A stretch of 24,819 nucleotides of DNA from CBDTYW01 sp965364735 (GCA_965364735.1 CBDTYW010000017.1:1-24819); one strand, 5' to 3'. Positions 7,662 through 15,519 are shown, numbered from the stretch's first letter. The notes: generated from the sequence alone by a model not told the origin. Numbers and translations are program-made.

Positions 7662-9320
7662 GTGACCGGCAGACGCATCAGCACCATCGTCGCGGTCATC
7701 GTCGCGCTCGCGCTCCTGATCGGCCTGGCGGTCGCGCTCGGCGGCCCCGACCCCGACGACGGCCCCGGGACGACGCAGACCCCGCTCCCCGGGGTCACCC
7801 CGTCGACGCCGCGTGGCACCCCGACGAGCGACGTGCCGGCAACCGTCCGGCTCGAGGTCGGCGACGACTTCCAGGCAGCCGTCGACGCCAACGCCCCGGG
7901 CTCGACCTTCATCATCGCGTCGGGCCTGCACCGCGAGCAGAAGGTCATCCCCCGCGACCGCGACACCTTCATCGGCGAGCCGGGCGCGATCATGTCCGGC
8001 GCGCGCGACGTCACCGACGCCGACTGGAAGCTCGAGGAAGGCTTCTGGGTCATCGACGGCCAGACCCAGCAGTTCGACGTCGTCGGCCAGCAGAACGGCG
8101 GCCGCGCCCGCGACTGGTACCCAGAGGAGCTGTTCGTCGACGGCGAGCGGGTCCTGCACGTCAGCGCGTTCAAGAACCTCCGCCCCGGCACCTGGTTCTT
8201 CGAGCGCGGCAAGGATCGCATCTGGATCGGTGACGACCCCGCCACGCTCGGGCTGATCGAGACCTCCGCCCAGGACTTCGCGTTCGAAGGTGAGTACGTC
8301 GCCGACGTCACCATCGCGAACCTCGTCGTGGAGCGCTACGCCAACCGCACCAGCCGTGGGGCGATCAACGGCCACAACACCACCCGGTGGACGATCCGCT
8401 TCTGCGAGACCCGCTACAACCACGGCGGCGGGATCGGCATGGGTCCCGGGATGGTCGTCGAGCACTGCGACACCCACCACAACGGCCAGATCGGCGTCGT
8501 CGGGCAGGCCGCCTACCGGCAGGGTCCGTCCGAGGGTGAGTCCATCCCGTACACGATGCGCACCACCAACATCCACGACAACCGCGAGCTCACGATCCCG
8601 TGGGCGTTCGAGGGTGGCGGCACGAAGTTCACCAACTGCTTCACCGGCATGCTGTTCGAGCAGAACTGGGTCCACGACAACAACGGACCCGGCCAGTGGG
8701 TCGACGTCGACTGCATCGGTGCGGTCATCCGTGGGAACCTCGTCGAGAACAACACCGTCTTCGGGATCTTCTACGAGATCTCGTTCGGGCCGGCGCTCAT
8801 CGAGAACAACATCGTCCGCGCCAACGGCTCACCGTCGGAGGACGCTCCCGGAGCCGGGATCTTCGTCTCGAACTCGCCCGACACCACCGTGCGCGACAAC
8901 TGGGTGGTCGACCAGGACCACGCGATCCTCGCGATCGACCGCGACCGCGGCGCCTCCGCCGTCGGTGGGCCTCGCGTCGTGCAGAACCTGCTGGTCGAGA
9001 ACAACGTGCTCGAATCGCGGACCTCGACAGGGATCCTCGTGCCCGACGGCGTACACGTCGAGGCGTTCGACGTCACGAGCAACCGCTTCGTCGCCAACCG
9101 CTACGTGACCGTCCCGGGCCCGCCGCGCTTCGCGTGGGAGGACCGTGAGCTGAGCTTCGCCGACTGGCAGGCGCTCGGCCAGGACGTCGACGCAGTCCTG
9201 CTGGACGAACGCCCCGAGCAGCCGACCGGCCCCCAGTGGTTCCGCTTCCAGCACTACGGCCCGCTCGACGACATCACCACGCTGCTCGACGACCCACGCG
9301 GGGCGCCGGCCCCGAGCTGA
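7662..9320 (+). CDS. Membrane-anchored right-handed beta-helix protein, possible polysaccharide lyase or epimerase
   Basis: A 552-residue protein starting at a GTG with AGGAG upstream. Residues 8-28 form one hydrophobic segment after a TGRR start, consistent with a signal anchor or uncleaved signal peptide. A Pro/Thr/Gly-rich linker follows to about residue 60. The rest looks like a parallel beta-helix of the pectate-lyase/NosD (PbH1) class: repeated short turns such as VVEHCDTHHNGQIGVV, FEQNWVHDNNG, IRGNLVENNTVFGIFYE, IENNIVRANGS, VRDNWVVDQDHAILAID and VENNVLESRTSTGI, with stacked Asn and Ile/Val. It would act outside the membrane. Its position, divergent from polysaccharide genes, suggests it cuts, epimerises or binds the exported polymer. 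No catalytic residues can be assigned, so the activity is open. Confidence 0.8.
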   Translation: MTGRRISTIVAVIVALALLIGLAVALGGPDPDDGPGTTQTPLPGVTPSTPRGTPTSDVPATVRLEVGDDFQAAVDANAPGSTFIIASGLHREQKVIPRDRDTFIGEPGAIMSGARDVTDADWKLEEGFWVIDGQTQQFDVVGQQNGGRARDWYPEELFVDGERVLHVSAFKNLRPGTWFFERGKDRIWIGDDPATLGLIETSAQDFAFEGEYVADVTIANLVVERYANRTSRGAINGHNTTRWTIRFCETRYNHGGGIGMGPGMVVEHCDTHHNGQIGVVGQAAYRQGPSEGESIPYTMRTTNIHDNRELTIPWAFEGGGTKFTNCFTGMLFEQNWVHDNNGPGQWVDVDCIGAVIRGNLVENNTVFGIFYEISFGPALIENNIVRANGSPSEDAPGAGIFVSNSPDTTVRDNWVVDQDHAILAIDRDRGASAVGGPRVVQNLLVENNVLESRTSTGILVPDGVHVEAFDVTSNRFVANRYVTVPGPPRFAWEDRELSFADWQALGQDVDAVLLDERPEQPTGPQWFRFQHYGPLDDITTLLDDPRGAPAPS

Positions 9321-9337
9321 ACGAGGGTGCGGCCACG

Positions 9338-9949
9338 TCAGTCGGCGGGGACGCCGTCTTCCCACTCCTGCCAGGTCGAGCCCTCCTCGAACTCGGCCTC
9401 GGGGGCTTCGGTGATGATCGCGTCGAGCGCGACACGGTCGTCGTCGAGCTCGATCACGGCGATCGCACCGTCCTCGATGTCGAAGTAGATCGGCGCGACG
9501 CGCCACCAAGCGCCGCCCTCGCCGATCTCCCACATGACGCTGACGACCCGGTCGTCGAGCTCACCACGCGTCAGCATCACGTTCGGCCGGCGCTCCCACA
9601 GCTGCTCGAGCGACGCGCACAGCCCCTTCGCGTCCCCCGCGAGGCCGGGAGCCTCCACGTCCTCGGCGCAGGCCTCGAGCACGGCGTCGACGTCGCGGGC
9701 GTTGAACGCCTCGTTGAAGCCGTCGATCACCGCCTCCGCGCCGTCGTAGGAGACGTGCGGGGTGTCCGGATCGTCGTCGACGTCGGCGTCGGCCGCCTCC
9801 TCGACGTGGAAGCCGTCGCCGCTGAACTCACGGGTGACCGTGCGGTCATAGACCGGGGTCCGGGACTCGCGCTCCGAGGTGAGCTCGTCCAGTCGGTCGA
9901 GCTGGGCCTCGGCCCGAGCGAGTCCGACGTCGGGGTGCTCGTTGGCCAT
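9338..9949 (-). CDS. SnoaL/NTF2-like domain protein
   Basis: A 203-residue soluble protein with an acidic, Asp/Glu-rich N-terminal third (about 1-65) and a C-terminal NTF2-like alpha+beta cone from about 68. The conserved entry helix VIDGFNEAFNARDVDAVLEACAED is split by no gap and is typical of SnoaL-like/DUF4440 proteins. It is followed by GLCASLEQLWERRPNV and by the strands VVSVMWEIGEGGAWWRVAPIYFDI and AIAVIELDDD. The fold covers cyclases, isomerases and ligand-binding proteins, and no catalytic set can be read, so the function is unknown. The ATG at 9949 has GAGGAG about eight bases upstream. It converges on the beta-helix gene with a 17-base gap and is divergent from the acetyltransferase fusion gene. 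Confidence 0.72.
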   Translation of the reverse strand: MANEHPDVGLARAEAQLDRLDELTSERESRTPVYDRTVTREFSGDGFHVEEAADADVDDDPDTPHVSYDGAEAVIDGFNEAFNARDVDAVLEACAEDVEAPGLAGDAKGLCASLEQLWERRPNVMLTRGELDDRVVSVMWEIGEGGAWWRVAPIYFDIEDGAIAVIELDDDRVALDAIITEAPEAEFEEGSTWQEWEDGVPAD

Positions 9950-9956
9950 GTCGTAC

Positions 9957-9970
9957 TCCTCGTTCGAGGA
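9957..9970 (-). promoter_or_regulatory. Palindrome overlapping the ribosome binding site of the SnoaL-like gene
   Basis: TCCTCGTTCGAGGA (plus-strand reading) is a perfect inverted repeat apart from its two central bases. In the minus-strand transcript it can fold as a 5-bp stem with a GAAC tetraloop, and its 3' arm contains the GAGGA of the ribosome binding site for the gene starting at 9949. It could mask translation initiation or be a DNA operator. It is short enough to be chance. Confidence 0.35.
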
Positions 9971-10151
9971 CGGACATCCGGAGGGGCTGACGTCCCGAAG
10001 GTTCGCCGAGGCACCATCTTGGGGTCAGGACGACGCCACCGCAACCGATCTGGAAGAGTTGATCTCCGGCACGGCGGGCACGGCTGCGTCACCATCACCT
10101 GCGCCAGCACCCGCAACCGCACCTCCCCCGCCATCCAGCAGAGGCACCCGC
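9971..10151. promoter_or_regulatory. Divergent gap, SnoaL-like gene / acetyltransferase fusion
   Basis: About 180 bases between divergently read genes. It must carry promoters for both, but no clear -35/-10 pair is visible. The last 90 bases before the ATG at 10152 are open in the fusion gene's frame and would encode only Ala/Pro/Ser-rich low-complexity sequence. A TTG at 10059 is an in-frame alternative start, but I see no conserved sequence supporting it. Confidence 0.35.
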
Positions 10152-12917
10152 ATGCCCTCGGTCCCCACGGACGCGACCCACGACCACGTTCTCCCCAACG
10201 GGACGACCATCCACCTGCGCCGGATCCGGCGCGACGACGAGGACCGCCTCCTCGAGATGTGGGGCCGGGTCTCTGCGCACTCCCGACGCCTGCGCTTCCA
10301 CGGCCACTTCGAGCTGACGAAGGGCAACGTCAAGAAGTTCACGGACCTCCACCCGGATGAGCAGTACGCCCTGGTCGCGACCATGGGGCGTGGCGACGAC
10401 GAGCAGATCGTCGGCGTCGCCCGCTGGGAGCGCGACGTCGACGACGCCACCCGGGCCGAGTACGCCGCGCTCATCGAGGACCAGTTCCAGGGTCGCGGGA
10501 TCGGCACCGCCCTGCTGCGCCACGTCGCGCAGGCCGCGATGGAGGCCGGCGTGAAACGGCTGACCGGCGACATCCTCGCCGAGAACAGCCGCATGCTGGC
10601 GCTCGTGCGCGACCTCGGGCTCGAGCACCAGGCGTCGCGCCACGACACCGTCGTCACCGCCGACTTCGAGCTCGAGATGACCGAGGAGTTCCTCCGCGTC
10701 GTCGCCGAGGACGAGCGCATCGCTGCGTCCGCCGCCCTGCACCGGTTCTTCAACCCGGAGCGTGTGGCCGTCGTCGGGGCCTCCCGGGACAAGACGTCGA
10801 TCGGCGGGCTCGTCTTCGACAACCTGCTGCAGGCCGGGTTCAGCGGCGTCGTCTACCCAGTGAACGTCTCGGCGGCCTACGTCCAGGGCGTCGCGGCCTA
10901 CGCGTCGCTGACGGACTGCCCGGCGGTGCCGGACATGGTGCTCGTGTGCGTGCCGGCGAAGTACGTCGCCGGCGTGCTCGAGGAAGCGGGCCAGCTGGGC
11001 GTGAAGGCCGTCTGCATCATCTCGGCCGGCTTCGGCGAGACCGACGACGCGGGTCGCGCCGCGCAGGACGAGCTGCTCGCGATCGCCCGGTCGTACGGGA
11101 CGCGCATCATCGGTCCGAACTGCATGGGGCTGCTGAACGGGCGTGAGGACCTGCGGATGAACGGCACGTTCTCCACGATCCTGCCGCCCCCCGGCCGCCT
11201 CGCCTTCTCGTCGCAGTCCGGGGCGCTCGGCCTCGCCGTCCTGGAGCACGCGGACGCTCTCGGGCTGGGCATCTCGACGTTCGTCTCCATCGGCAACAAG
11301 GCCGACATCTCCGGCAACGACCTGCTCCTGTACTGGGAGAACGACCCCGAGACCGACGTCGTCCTGATGTACATGGAGTCGTTCGGCAACCCGCGCAAGT
11401 TCTCCCGGATCGCCCGTCGTGTCTCGCGCAAGAAGCCGATCGTGGTGGTGAAGTCGGGGCGCACGTCCGCGGGCGTGCGGGCTGCGTCGTCGCACACCGG
11501 CGCCCTCGCGGCCGGGGATGTGGCGGTCGATGCCCTGTTCCGACAGACCGGCGTGATCCGCACCGACACCCTCGAGGAGCTGTTCGACGTCGCCACGCTG
11601 CTGTCGACGCAGGCCGCCCCGAAGGGACCGAACGTCGCGATCCTCACCAACGCCGGCGGGCCGGGGATCCTGGCCGCCGACGCGCTCGAGTCCAACGGAC
11701 TGTCCGCGCCGGCCCTCTCCGAGGCGACGATGGCGAAGCTCCGTGAGGTGCTGCCGCCCGCGGCGGGGATCGGCAACCCCGTCGACATGATCGCCTCAGC
11801 CAGCGCCGAGGCGTACGAACGGTGCCTCGAGATCCTCGGCCGCGCCGACGAGATCGACGCGGTCTTCGTCATCTTCATCCCCGCCGGCACGACCGAGCCG
11901 GCCGACGTCGCCGCGGGGATCGTGCGCGGCAAGGAGGCGCTCGGCCCGGACGTCCCCGTGATCTCGGTGTTCATGAACGCGCGCGACCTGCCGGGCGGGC
12001 TGGCCTCCGCCGGCATCCCGACGTTCGGCTTCCCGGAGGACGCGGCGCGCGCGCTCGGACGCGTCGCCGAGTACGGCCAGTGGGTCCAGCGCCCCGTCGG
12101 CCACGTCGTGCGACCCGACGACATCGACGAAGATCTCGGCCGCTCCGTCGTCGAGGCCGCCCTGACGGCGGCCACCGCCGACGGCGCCACGAAGGTGCTC
12201 GGCAGCACGCACACGACTGACGCGCTCGGTGACCAGGAGGACCGCTCGCACAGCGCACCGGAGCGCACCGAGGTGTGGCTGTCGAACGCCGACGCCGAGG
12301 CGATCTTGCGCGCGTACGGCGTCCCGCTCGCGAAGTCGCGCATCGTCACGTCCGCGAAGGCCGGCGCGAAGGCGCAGGAGTGGATCGACGCGAAGGTCGC
12401 CGTGAAGGTCGCCGCACCGATCCACAAGGCCGACGTCGGTGGTCTGCGTCTCGGGCTGGACTCCCCCAAGGCCGTCGCGAAGGCGATCGAGGAGATCCGC
12501 GAGTCGCTGATCGCCCACGACCTCGCCGAGCACGCCGACGCCTACGTCGTCCAGGAGATGGTCGACGACGGCATCGAGATGGTCGTCGGCGTCAGCCACG
12601 ACCCGTCGTTCGGACCGATCGTCATGACCGGCATGGGTGGCACGCTCGTGGAGCTGCTGAAGGACGTGTCGGTGCGGATCACCCCGCTGACCGACGTCGA
12701 CGTCGACGACATGCTCGACGGCCTCCGGATGAAGCCGCTGCTCGACGGCTACCGCGGCGACACGCCGAAGGACATCGAGGGGCTCAAGGATCTCCTGCAC
12801 CGCATCAACGCGATGGTCGAGGATCTGCCGGAGATCGCGGAGCTCGACCTCAACCCGGTCTTCATCCGCGACGACAGCGTCGTCTGCGTCGACCTCCGCA
12901 TGAAGCTCGCCCGCTGA
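10152..12917 (+). CDS. GNAT / ADP-forming acyl-CoA synthetase fusion, protein acetyltransferase (Pat) type
   Basis: A 921-residue fusion. Residues about 15-175 are a GNAT domain; its acetyl-CoA loop QFQGRGIGTALL spans 111-122 and Glu109 is a candidate base. From 198 comes a CoA-binding Rossmann domain (NPERVAVVGASRDKTSIGG). Next is a succinyl-CoA-ligase-like region with IIGPNCMGLLNG (319-330) and SSQSGALGLA. From about 707 there is an ATP-grasp_5 domain (KVAAPIHKADVGG, MGGTLVELLKD, ELDLNPVF). The family acetylates Lys in proteins such as acetyl-CoA synthetase. GNAT at the N-terminus is the order reported for actinobacterial Pat proteins, the reverse of Salmonella Pat. The phospho-His of true ADP-forming synthetases is present (His448 in SSHTGALAAGD), as is the ATP-grasp His758. 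The synthetase half may therefore be active rather than only a sensor. It stands alone as a transcription unit. Confidence 0.9.
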   Translation: MPSVPTDATHDHVLPNGTTIHLRRIRRDDEDRLLEMWGRVSAHSRRLRFHGHFELTKGNVKKFTDLHPDEQYALVATMGRGDDEQIVGVARWERDVDDATRAEYAALIEDQFQGRGIGTALLRHVAQAAMEAGVKRLTGDILAENSRMLALVRDLGLEHQASRHDTVVTADFELEMTEEFLRVVAEDERIAASAALHRFFNPERVAVVGASRDKTSIGGLVFDNLLQAGFSGVVYPVNVSAAYVQGVAAYASLTDCPAVPDMVLVCVPAKYVAGVLEEAGQLGVKAVCIISAGFGETDDAGRAAQDELLAIARSYGTRIIGPNCMGLLNGREDLRMNGTFSTILPPPGRLAFSSQSGALGLAVLEHADALGLGISTFVSIGNKADISGNDLLLYWENDPETDVVLMYMESFGNPRKFSRIARRVSRKKPIVVVKSGRTSAGVRAASSHTGALAAGDVAVDALFRQTGVIRTDTLEELFDVATLLSTQAAPKGPNVAILTNAGGPGILAADALESNGLSAPALSEATMAKLREVLPPAAGIGNPVDMIASASAEAYERCLEILGRADEIDAVFVIFIPAGTTEPADVAAGIVRGKEALGPDVPVISVFMNARDLPGGLASAGIPTFGFPEDAARALGRVAEYGQWVQRPVGHVVRPDDIDEDLGRSVVEAALTAATADGATKVLGSTHTTDALGDQEDRSHSAPERTEVWLSNADAEAILRAYGVPLAKSRIVTSAKAGAKAQEWIDAKVAVKVAAPIHKADVGGLRLGLDSPKAVAKAIEEIRESLIAHDLAEHADAYVVQEMVDDGIEMVVGVSHDPSFGPIVMTGMGGTLVELLKDVSVRITPLTDVDVDDMLDGLRMKPLLDGYRGDTPKDIEGLKDLLHRINAMVEDLPEIAELDLNPVFIRDDSVVCVDLRMKLAR

Positions 12918-12920
12918 CGG

Positions 12921-13790
12921 TCAGACGGCGACGGTGGCCCGGGGCTCGGACGGGGCCGGCGGGCTCCAGCCGGGACCACGCAGGAGCACGCCGACGCGGT
13001 CACGGAAGCGCAGCTCCGGGAGGGTGACGGCCTGCCAGATCGCCGCGTACTCGTGGGTTGCGACCCGAGCGGGGTTGTAGGTGTCGATGTTGGTCGTCAG
13101 CCCGTAACGAACTGGCTCGACCTCGGGCTCGAAGGTCCCGAACCAGCGGTCCCACACGATGAGGATCCCGCCGTAGTTCTTGTCGAGGTAGACGTCGTTC
13201 GAGCCGTGGTGGGCACGGTGGTGGCTCGGGGTGTTGAAGACCAGCTCGACGACGGGGGCGAGCTTGTCGATGCGCTCGGTGTGGATCCAGAACTGGTAGA
13301 TCAGGTTCCCGGCCTGCAGCGTCAGGATCATCACGGGGTGGAACCCGATGAGGACCATCGGCAGCCAGAACAGGAAGGCGTGGAACGGCGACCAGGTCTG
13401 GCGCAGCGCGGTGGAGAGGTTGTACTGCTGGCTCGAGTGGTGCACGACGTGGGAGGCCCACAGGATCCGGACCTCGTGGCTGAGCCGGTGGTACCAGTAG
13501 TAGGAGAGGTCGTCGGCGAACGCGGCGATGATCCAGACCGGCCACGTCCAGCCGAGGTCGAAGAGCGCGACGTGCTCGTGGATCCACAGGTATCCGCCGA
13601 GCACGAGGGCCTTCCAGAAGATCCCCTCGATCGCGAGGTAGCCGAGGCCCATGATCAGCGACGTGCGGGTGTCGGCGCGGTCGGGGTGCGCGACCTCCCC
13701 GTCACGGATCATGTCGACGATCTCGACGACGACGGCGAGGACGAACAGCGGGATCGCCCAGATCAGGATCGGTGGGACGTCGGTGAGCAT
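12921..13790 (-). CDS. Di-iron fatty acid hydroxylase / sterol desaturase family membrane protein
   Basis: A 289-residue integral membrane oxygenase of the fatty acid hydroxylase superfamily, which uses a His-bound di-iron centre and O2 to hydroxylate or desaturate lipids. The His boxes are HRLSH (101-105), HVVHH (114-118) and HRAHH (191-195), with hydrophobic spans near 7-25, 45-68, 82-98 and 137-165. The ATG at 13790 has AAGG upstream and gives a normal membrane N-terminus (MLTDVPPILIWAIPLFVL); a longer open frame runs back over the TetR gene and is Arg/Ser-rich noise. It follows the TetR gene by 31 bases on the same strand, so the two are probably one operon under that regulator. It converges on the acetyltransferase fusion with only 3 bases between stops. 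The substrate is not determinable; sterols are unlikely in most Actinomycetota. Confidence 0.9.
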   Translation of the reverse strand: MLTDVPPILIWAIPLFVLAVVVEIVDMIRDGEVAHPDRADTRTSLIMGLGYLAIEGIFWKALVLGGYLWIHEHVALFDLGWTWPVWIIAAFADDLSYYWYHRLSHEVRILWASHVVHHSSQQYNLSTALRQTWSPFHAFLFWLPMVLIGFHPVMILTLQAGNLIYQFWIHTERIDKLAPVVELVFNTPSHHRAHHGSNDVYLDKNYGGILIVWDRWFGTFEPEVEPVRYGLTTNIDTYNPARVATHEYAAIWQAVTLPELRFRDRVGVLLRGPGWSPPAPSEPRATVAV

Positions 13791-13821
13791 GAGGTGCCTT
13801 GCGGTTGCGTGGTCGGACGTT

Positions 13822-14430
13822 TCAGATGACGGTGACGGCGAGCTGGGCGATGACGACGAGCGCCTCACGTTCCTGCGCGAGCAGCTCCGGGTCGCCGCCC
13901 GCGACGGCGCGGATGGCCGCGCCCTGGATGGCGTCGATGACGAGGCGGATGGTCGGACGGAACGCCTCGCGGTCCGCGAGGTCGGGCAGGGTCTCAGCAG
14001 CGAGCGCGAGGATGCGCTCGTTGTGCGCGAGCTCGAGCTCGCGCATGGCCGGGGCGAGGTCCGCGTCCGTCCGCGCGGCCACGTAGAGCTCGAGCGCGGC
14101 GAGGGTGTCCGGCCGCTGGAAGAGGTCCCAGAGCGCATCGACGGCGGAGCGGATCCGGTCCTCGCGCTCGGCGAGGAGCGCGAACTCGCCGGCGAAGGTC
14201 ACGTACAGGCGCTCGAACAGCTCGCGCAGCGCGGCGACGAGCAGATCAGCCTTGGTCTCGTGGTAGCGGAACAGCGCGCCCTGCGAGACCCCGGCGCGTG
14301 CGCAGATCGCCGTCGTCGTGGTGTTCGCGAACCCGTCGGCCACCAGGACCTCGAGGGTCGCGTCGAGCAGGGCCCGCTGGGTGCGGGCTCGACGCTCGGC
14401 CTGCGTCATGGGGGTGTCGGTGGTGGTCAT
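13822..14430 (-). CDS. TetR/AcrR-family transcriptional regulator
   Basis: A 202-residue TetR-type repressor. The N-terminal DNA-binding helix-turn-helix covers about residues 12-64: RRARTQRALLDATLEVLV, then TTTAICARAGVSQGALFRY and HETKADLL. The C-terminal part is all-helical, as expected for ligand binding and dimerisation. The gene sits directly before the fatty acid hydroxylase gene on the same strand, which suggests control of a lipid-modifying step, perhaps with a fatty acid or acyl-CoA as ligand (inference). A perfect 13-bp inverted repeat lies 21-48 bases upstream of its start (14451-14478), and autoregulation through it is likely. The ATG at 14430 has no good ribosome binding site. 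An in-frame ATG at 14409 would also keep the whole HTH. Confidence 0.93.
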   Translation of the reverse strand: MTTTDTPMTQAERRARTQRALLDATLEVLVADGFANTTTTAICARAGVSQGALFRYHETKADLLVAALRELFERLYVTFAGEFALLAEREDRIRSAVDALWDLFQRPDTLAALELYVAARTDADLAPAMRELELAHNERILALAAETLPDLADREAFRPTIRLVIDAIQGAAIRAVAGGDPELLAQEREALVVIAQLAVTVI

Positions 14431-14450
14431 GGAGTGAGCATGCCCCAGAA

Positions 14451-14478
14451 CTTAGATAGTGACAAGTCACTATCTAAG
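14451..14478. promoter_or_regulatory. Perfect 13-bp inverted repeat, probable TetR operator
   Basis: CTTAGATAGTGAC (14451-14463), two bases AA, then GTCACTATCTAAG (14466-14478): both arms match without error. It is conspicuously AT-rich for this genome and lies 20 bases upstream of the TetR start, as TetR operators usually do. On the minus strand TTGTCA at its centre could serve as a -35 with a weak CATGCT 17 bases on, placing transcription start at or very near the ATG (possibly leaderless). A bound repressor would block this promoter. The site also lies 162 bases upstream of metF. Confidence 0.85.
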
Positions 14479-14546
14479 TCTGTGCGCTCCTCGCCCTCGA
14501 CACCGCCCGCCGTCCGGCGGTTGGCGGCGAACCACACCCCGATAAC

Positions 14547-14619
14547 CTGCACCCAGCAGTCAGCCGCGAGCCCGCCCCCTGACGGCAACCCCGCGACGTC
14601 AGTCGACGTCCGGGTGCAG
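14547..14619 (+). ncRNA. Candidate structured leader of metF, possible SAM-class riboswitch
   Basis: Visible pairings on the plus strand: GTCAG (14559-14563) with CTGAC (14579-14583); then the block CGGCAACC (14583-14590); then a hairpin CCCG-C-GACGT (14590-14599), loop CAGTCG, ACGTC-CGGG (14606-14614); then GTGC (14614-14617). A GGCAACC block, a P3 hairpin and GGTGC in this order form the ligand-binding core shared by SAM-I and SAM-IV riboswitches, which are known to control metF and other methionine genes. A competing 8-bp pairing, CTGCACCC (14547-14554) with GGGTGCAG (14612-14619), would tie up the GGTGC. The metF ribosome binding site AGGAG (14628-14632) lies just after. The 5' half lacks the SAM-I kink-turn signature, so class and function are uncertain. 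Confidence 0.4.
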
Positions 14620-14640
14620 CGCCCCTCAGGAGCACTTCCC

Positions 14641-15513
14641 ATGGCCCGCATCGCTGACCTCCTCGCCGGAGCACCGACCGCATCGTTCGAGTTCTTCCCG
14701 CCGCAGACCGAGGACGGGGACGCGAACCTCCGTCGTGCCATCAACGAGCTGCAGCCCCTCGGCGCCGACTTCGTGTCGGTCACCTACGGCGCCGGCGGCT
14801 CCACCCGCGAGCGCACGCACCAGATCGTCGTCGACCTCGGCGAGCGCACGTCGATGTCCGCGATGGCGCACCTGACCGCCGTCGGCCACACCCGCGCGGA
14901 GCTCGCGACGATCCTCGCGCACTACCGCGACGCCGGGGTCGAGAACATCATGGCGCTGCGCGGCGACCCGCCGCGCGAGAACCCCGAGGCCGGCTGGCCG
15001 GACATCCAGTTCGCCTCCGAGCTCGTCGAGCTCGCGCGCGAGGTCGGCGGCGACCAGTTCTCGATCGGCGTCGCCGCCCACCCGTACGTGCACCCGCTCT
15101 CCCCCGACCGCGCGCACGACCGCAAGTGGCTCGCGCACAAGCTCGAGGTCGCCGACTTCGCGGTCACGCAGTTCGTGTTCGAGGTCGCCGACTGGCAGGG
15201 CCTTGTGGACGATCTCGCCGATCTCGGATGCACGAAGCCGATCGTCCCCGGGATCATGCCGATCACCAACGTCAGCTCGATCCGGCGCATGGCGGAGCTC
15301 TCCGGAGCCGCCGTCCCGGAGTGGCTGTCCGAGCGGCTGAGCGCGGTCGAGGACGACCCTGCCGAGGTCCGTCGACTCGGCGTCGAGCTCGCGACGCAGC
15401 TCTGCCAGGACCTCCTCGACGCCGGCGCCCCGGGCCTGCACTTCTACACCCTGAACCGCAGCCAGGCGACGCGCGAGATCCACGCGAACCTCACCTGGCC
15501 CGACCGCAGCTGA
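14641..15513 (+). CDS. metF: Methylenetetrahydrofolate reductase
   Basis: A 290-residue FAD enzyme reducing 5,10-methylene-THF to 5-methyl-THF for methionine synthesis in the cytoplasm. Family motifs in order: SFEFFPPQT (15-23, with Glu17 matching the catalytic Glu28 of E. coli), VTYGAGGSTRERTH (47-60), HLTAVGHTRAEL (77-88), NIMALRGDPP (102-111, with Asp109 matching E. coli Asp120), IGVAAHPYVHP (142-152), KLEVADFAVTQFVFE (167-181), VPGIMPITN and APGLHFYTLNRS near the end. The length matches bacterial MetF without the eukaryotic regulatory domain. The ATG at 14641 follows AGGAG with eight bases spacing. It stands alone, divergent from the TetR-hydroxylase operon, and its leader may be a SAM-responsive element. 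Confidence 0.97.
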   Translation: MARIADLLAGAPTASFEFFPPQTEDGDANLRRAINELQPLGADFVSVTYGAGGSTRERTHQIVVDLGERTSMSAMAHLTAVGHTRAELATILAHYRDAGVENIMALRGDPPRENPEAGWPDIQFASELVELAREVGGDQFSIGVAAHPYVHPLSPDRAHDRKWLAHKLEVADFAVTQFVFEVADWQGLVDDLADLGCTKPIVPGIMPITNVSSIRRMAELSGAAVPEWLSERLSAVEDDPAEVRRLGVELATQLCQDLLDAGAPGLHFYTLNRSQATREIHANLTWPDRS

Positions 15514-15519
15514 GCTCGG

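Noticed and set aside
9879..10151. An N-terminal extension of the acetyltransferase fusion to 1012 codons
   Set aside because: It would overlap the divergent SnoaL-like gene and adds only Ala/Pro/Ser-rich sequence; the GNAT domain begins just after the ATG at 10152.
10095..11495. A 466-codon minus-strand open frame inside the acetyltransferase fusion
   Set aside because: The plus strand has GNAT and CoA-binding motifs across the whole stretch; the minus frame is His/Arg/Asp-rich noise.
13651..14640. An N-terminal extension of metF over the TetR gene to 620 codons
   Set aside because: The added part is antisense to the TetR gene and crosses the operator; the MetF family starts at the ATG at 14641 with AGGAG upstream.
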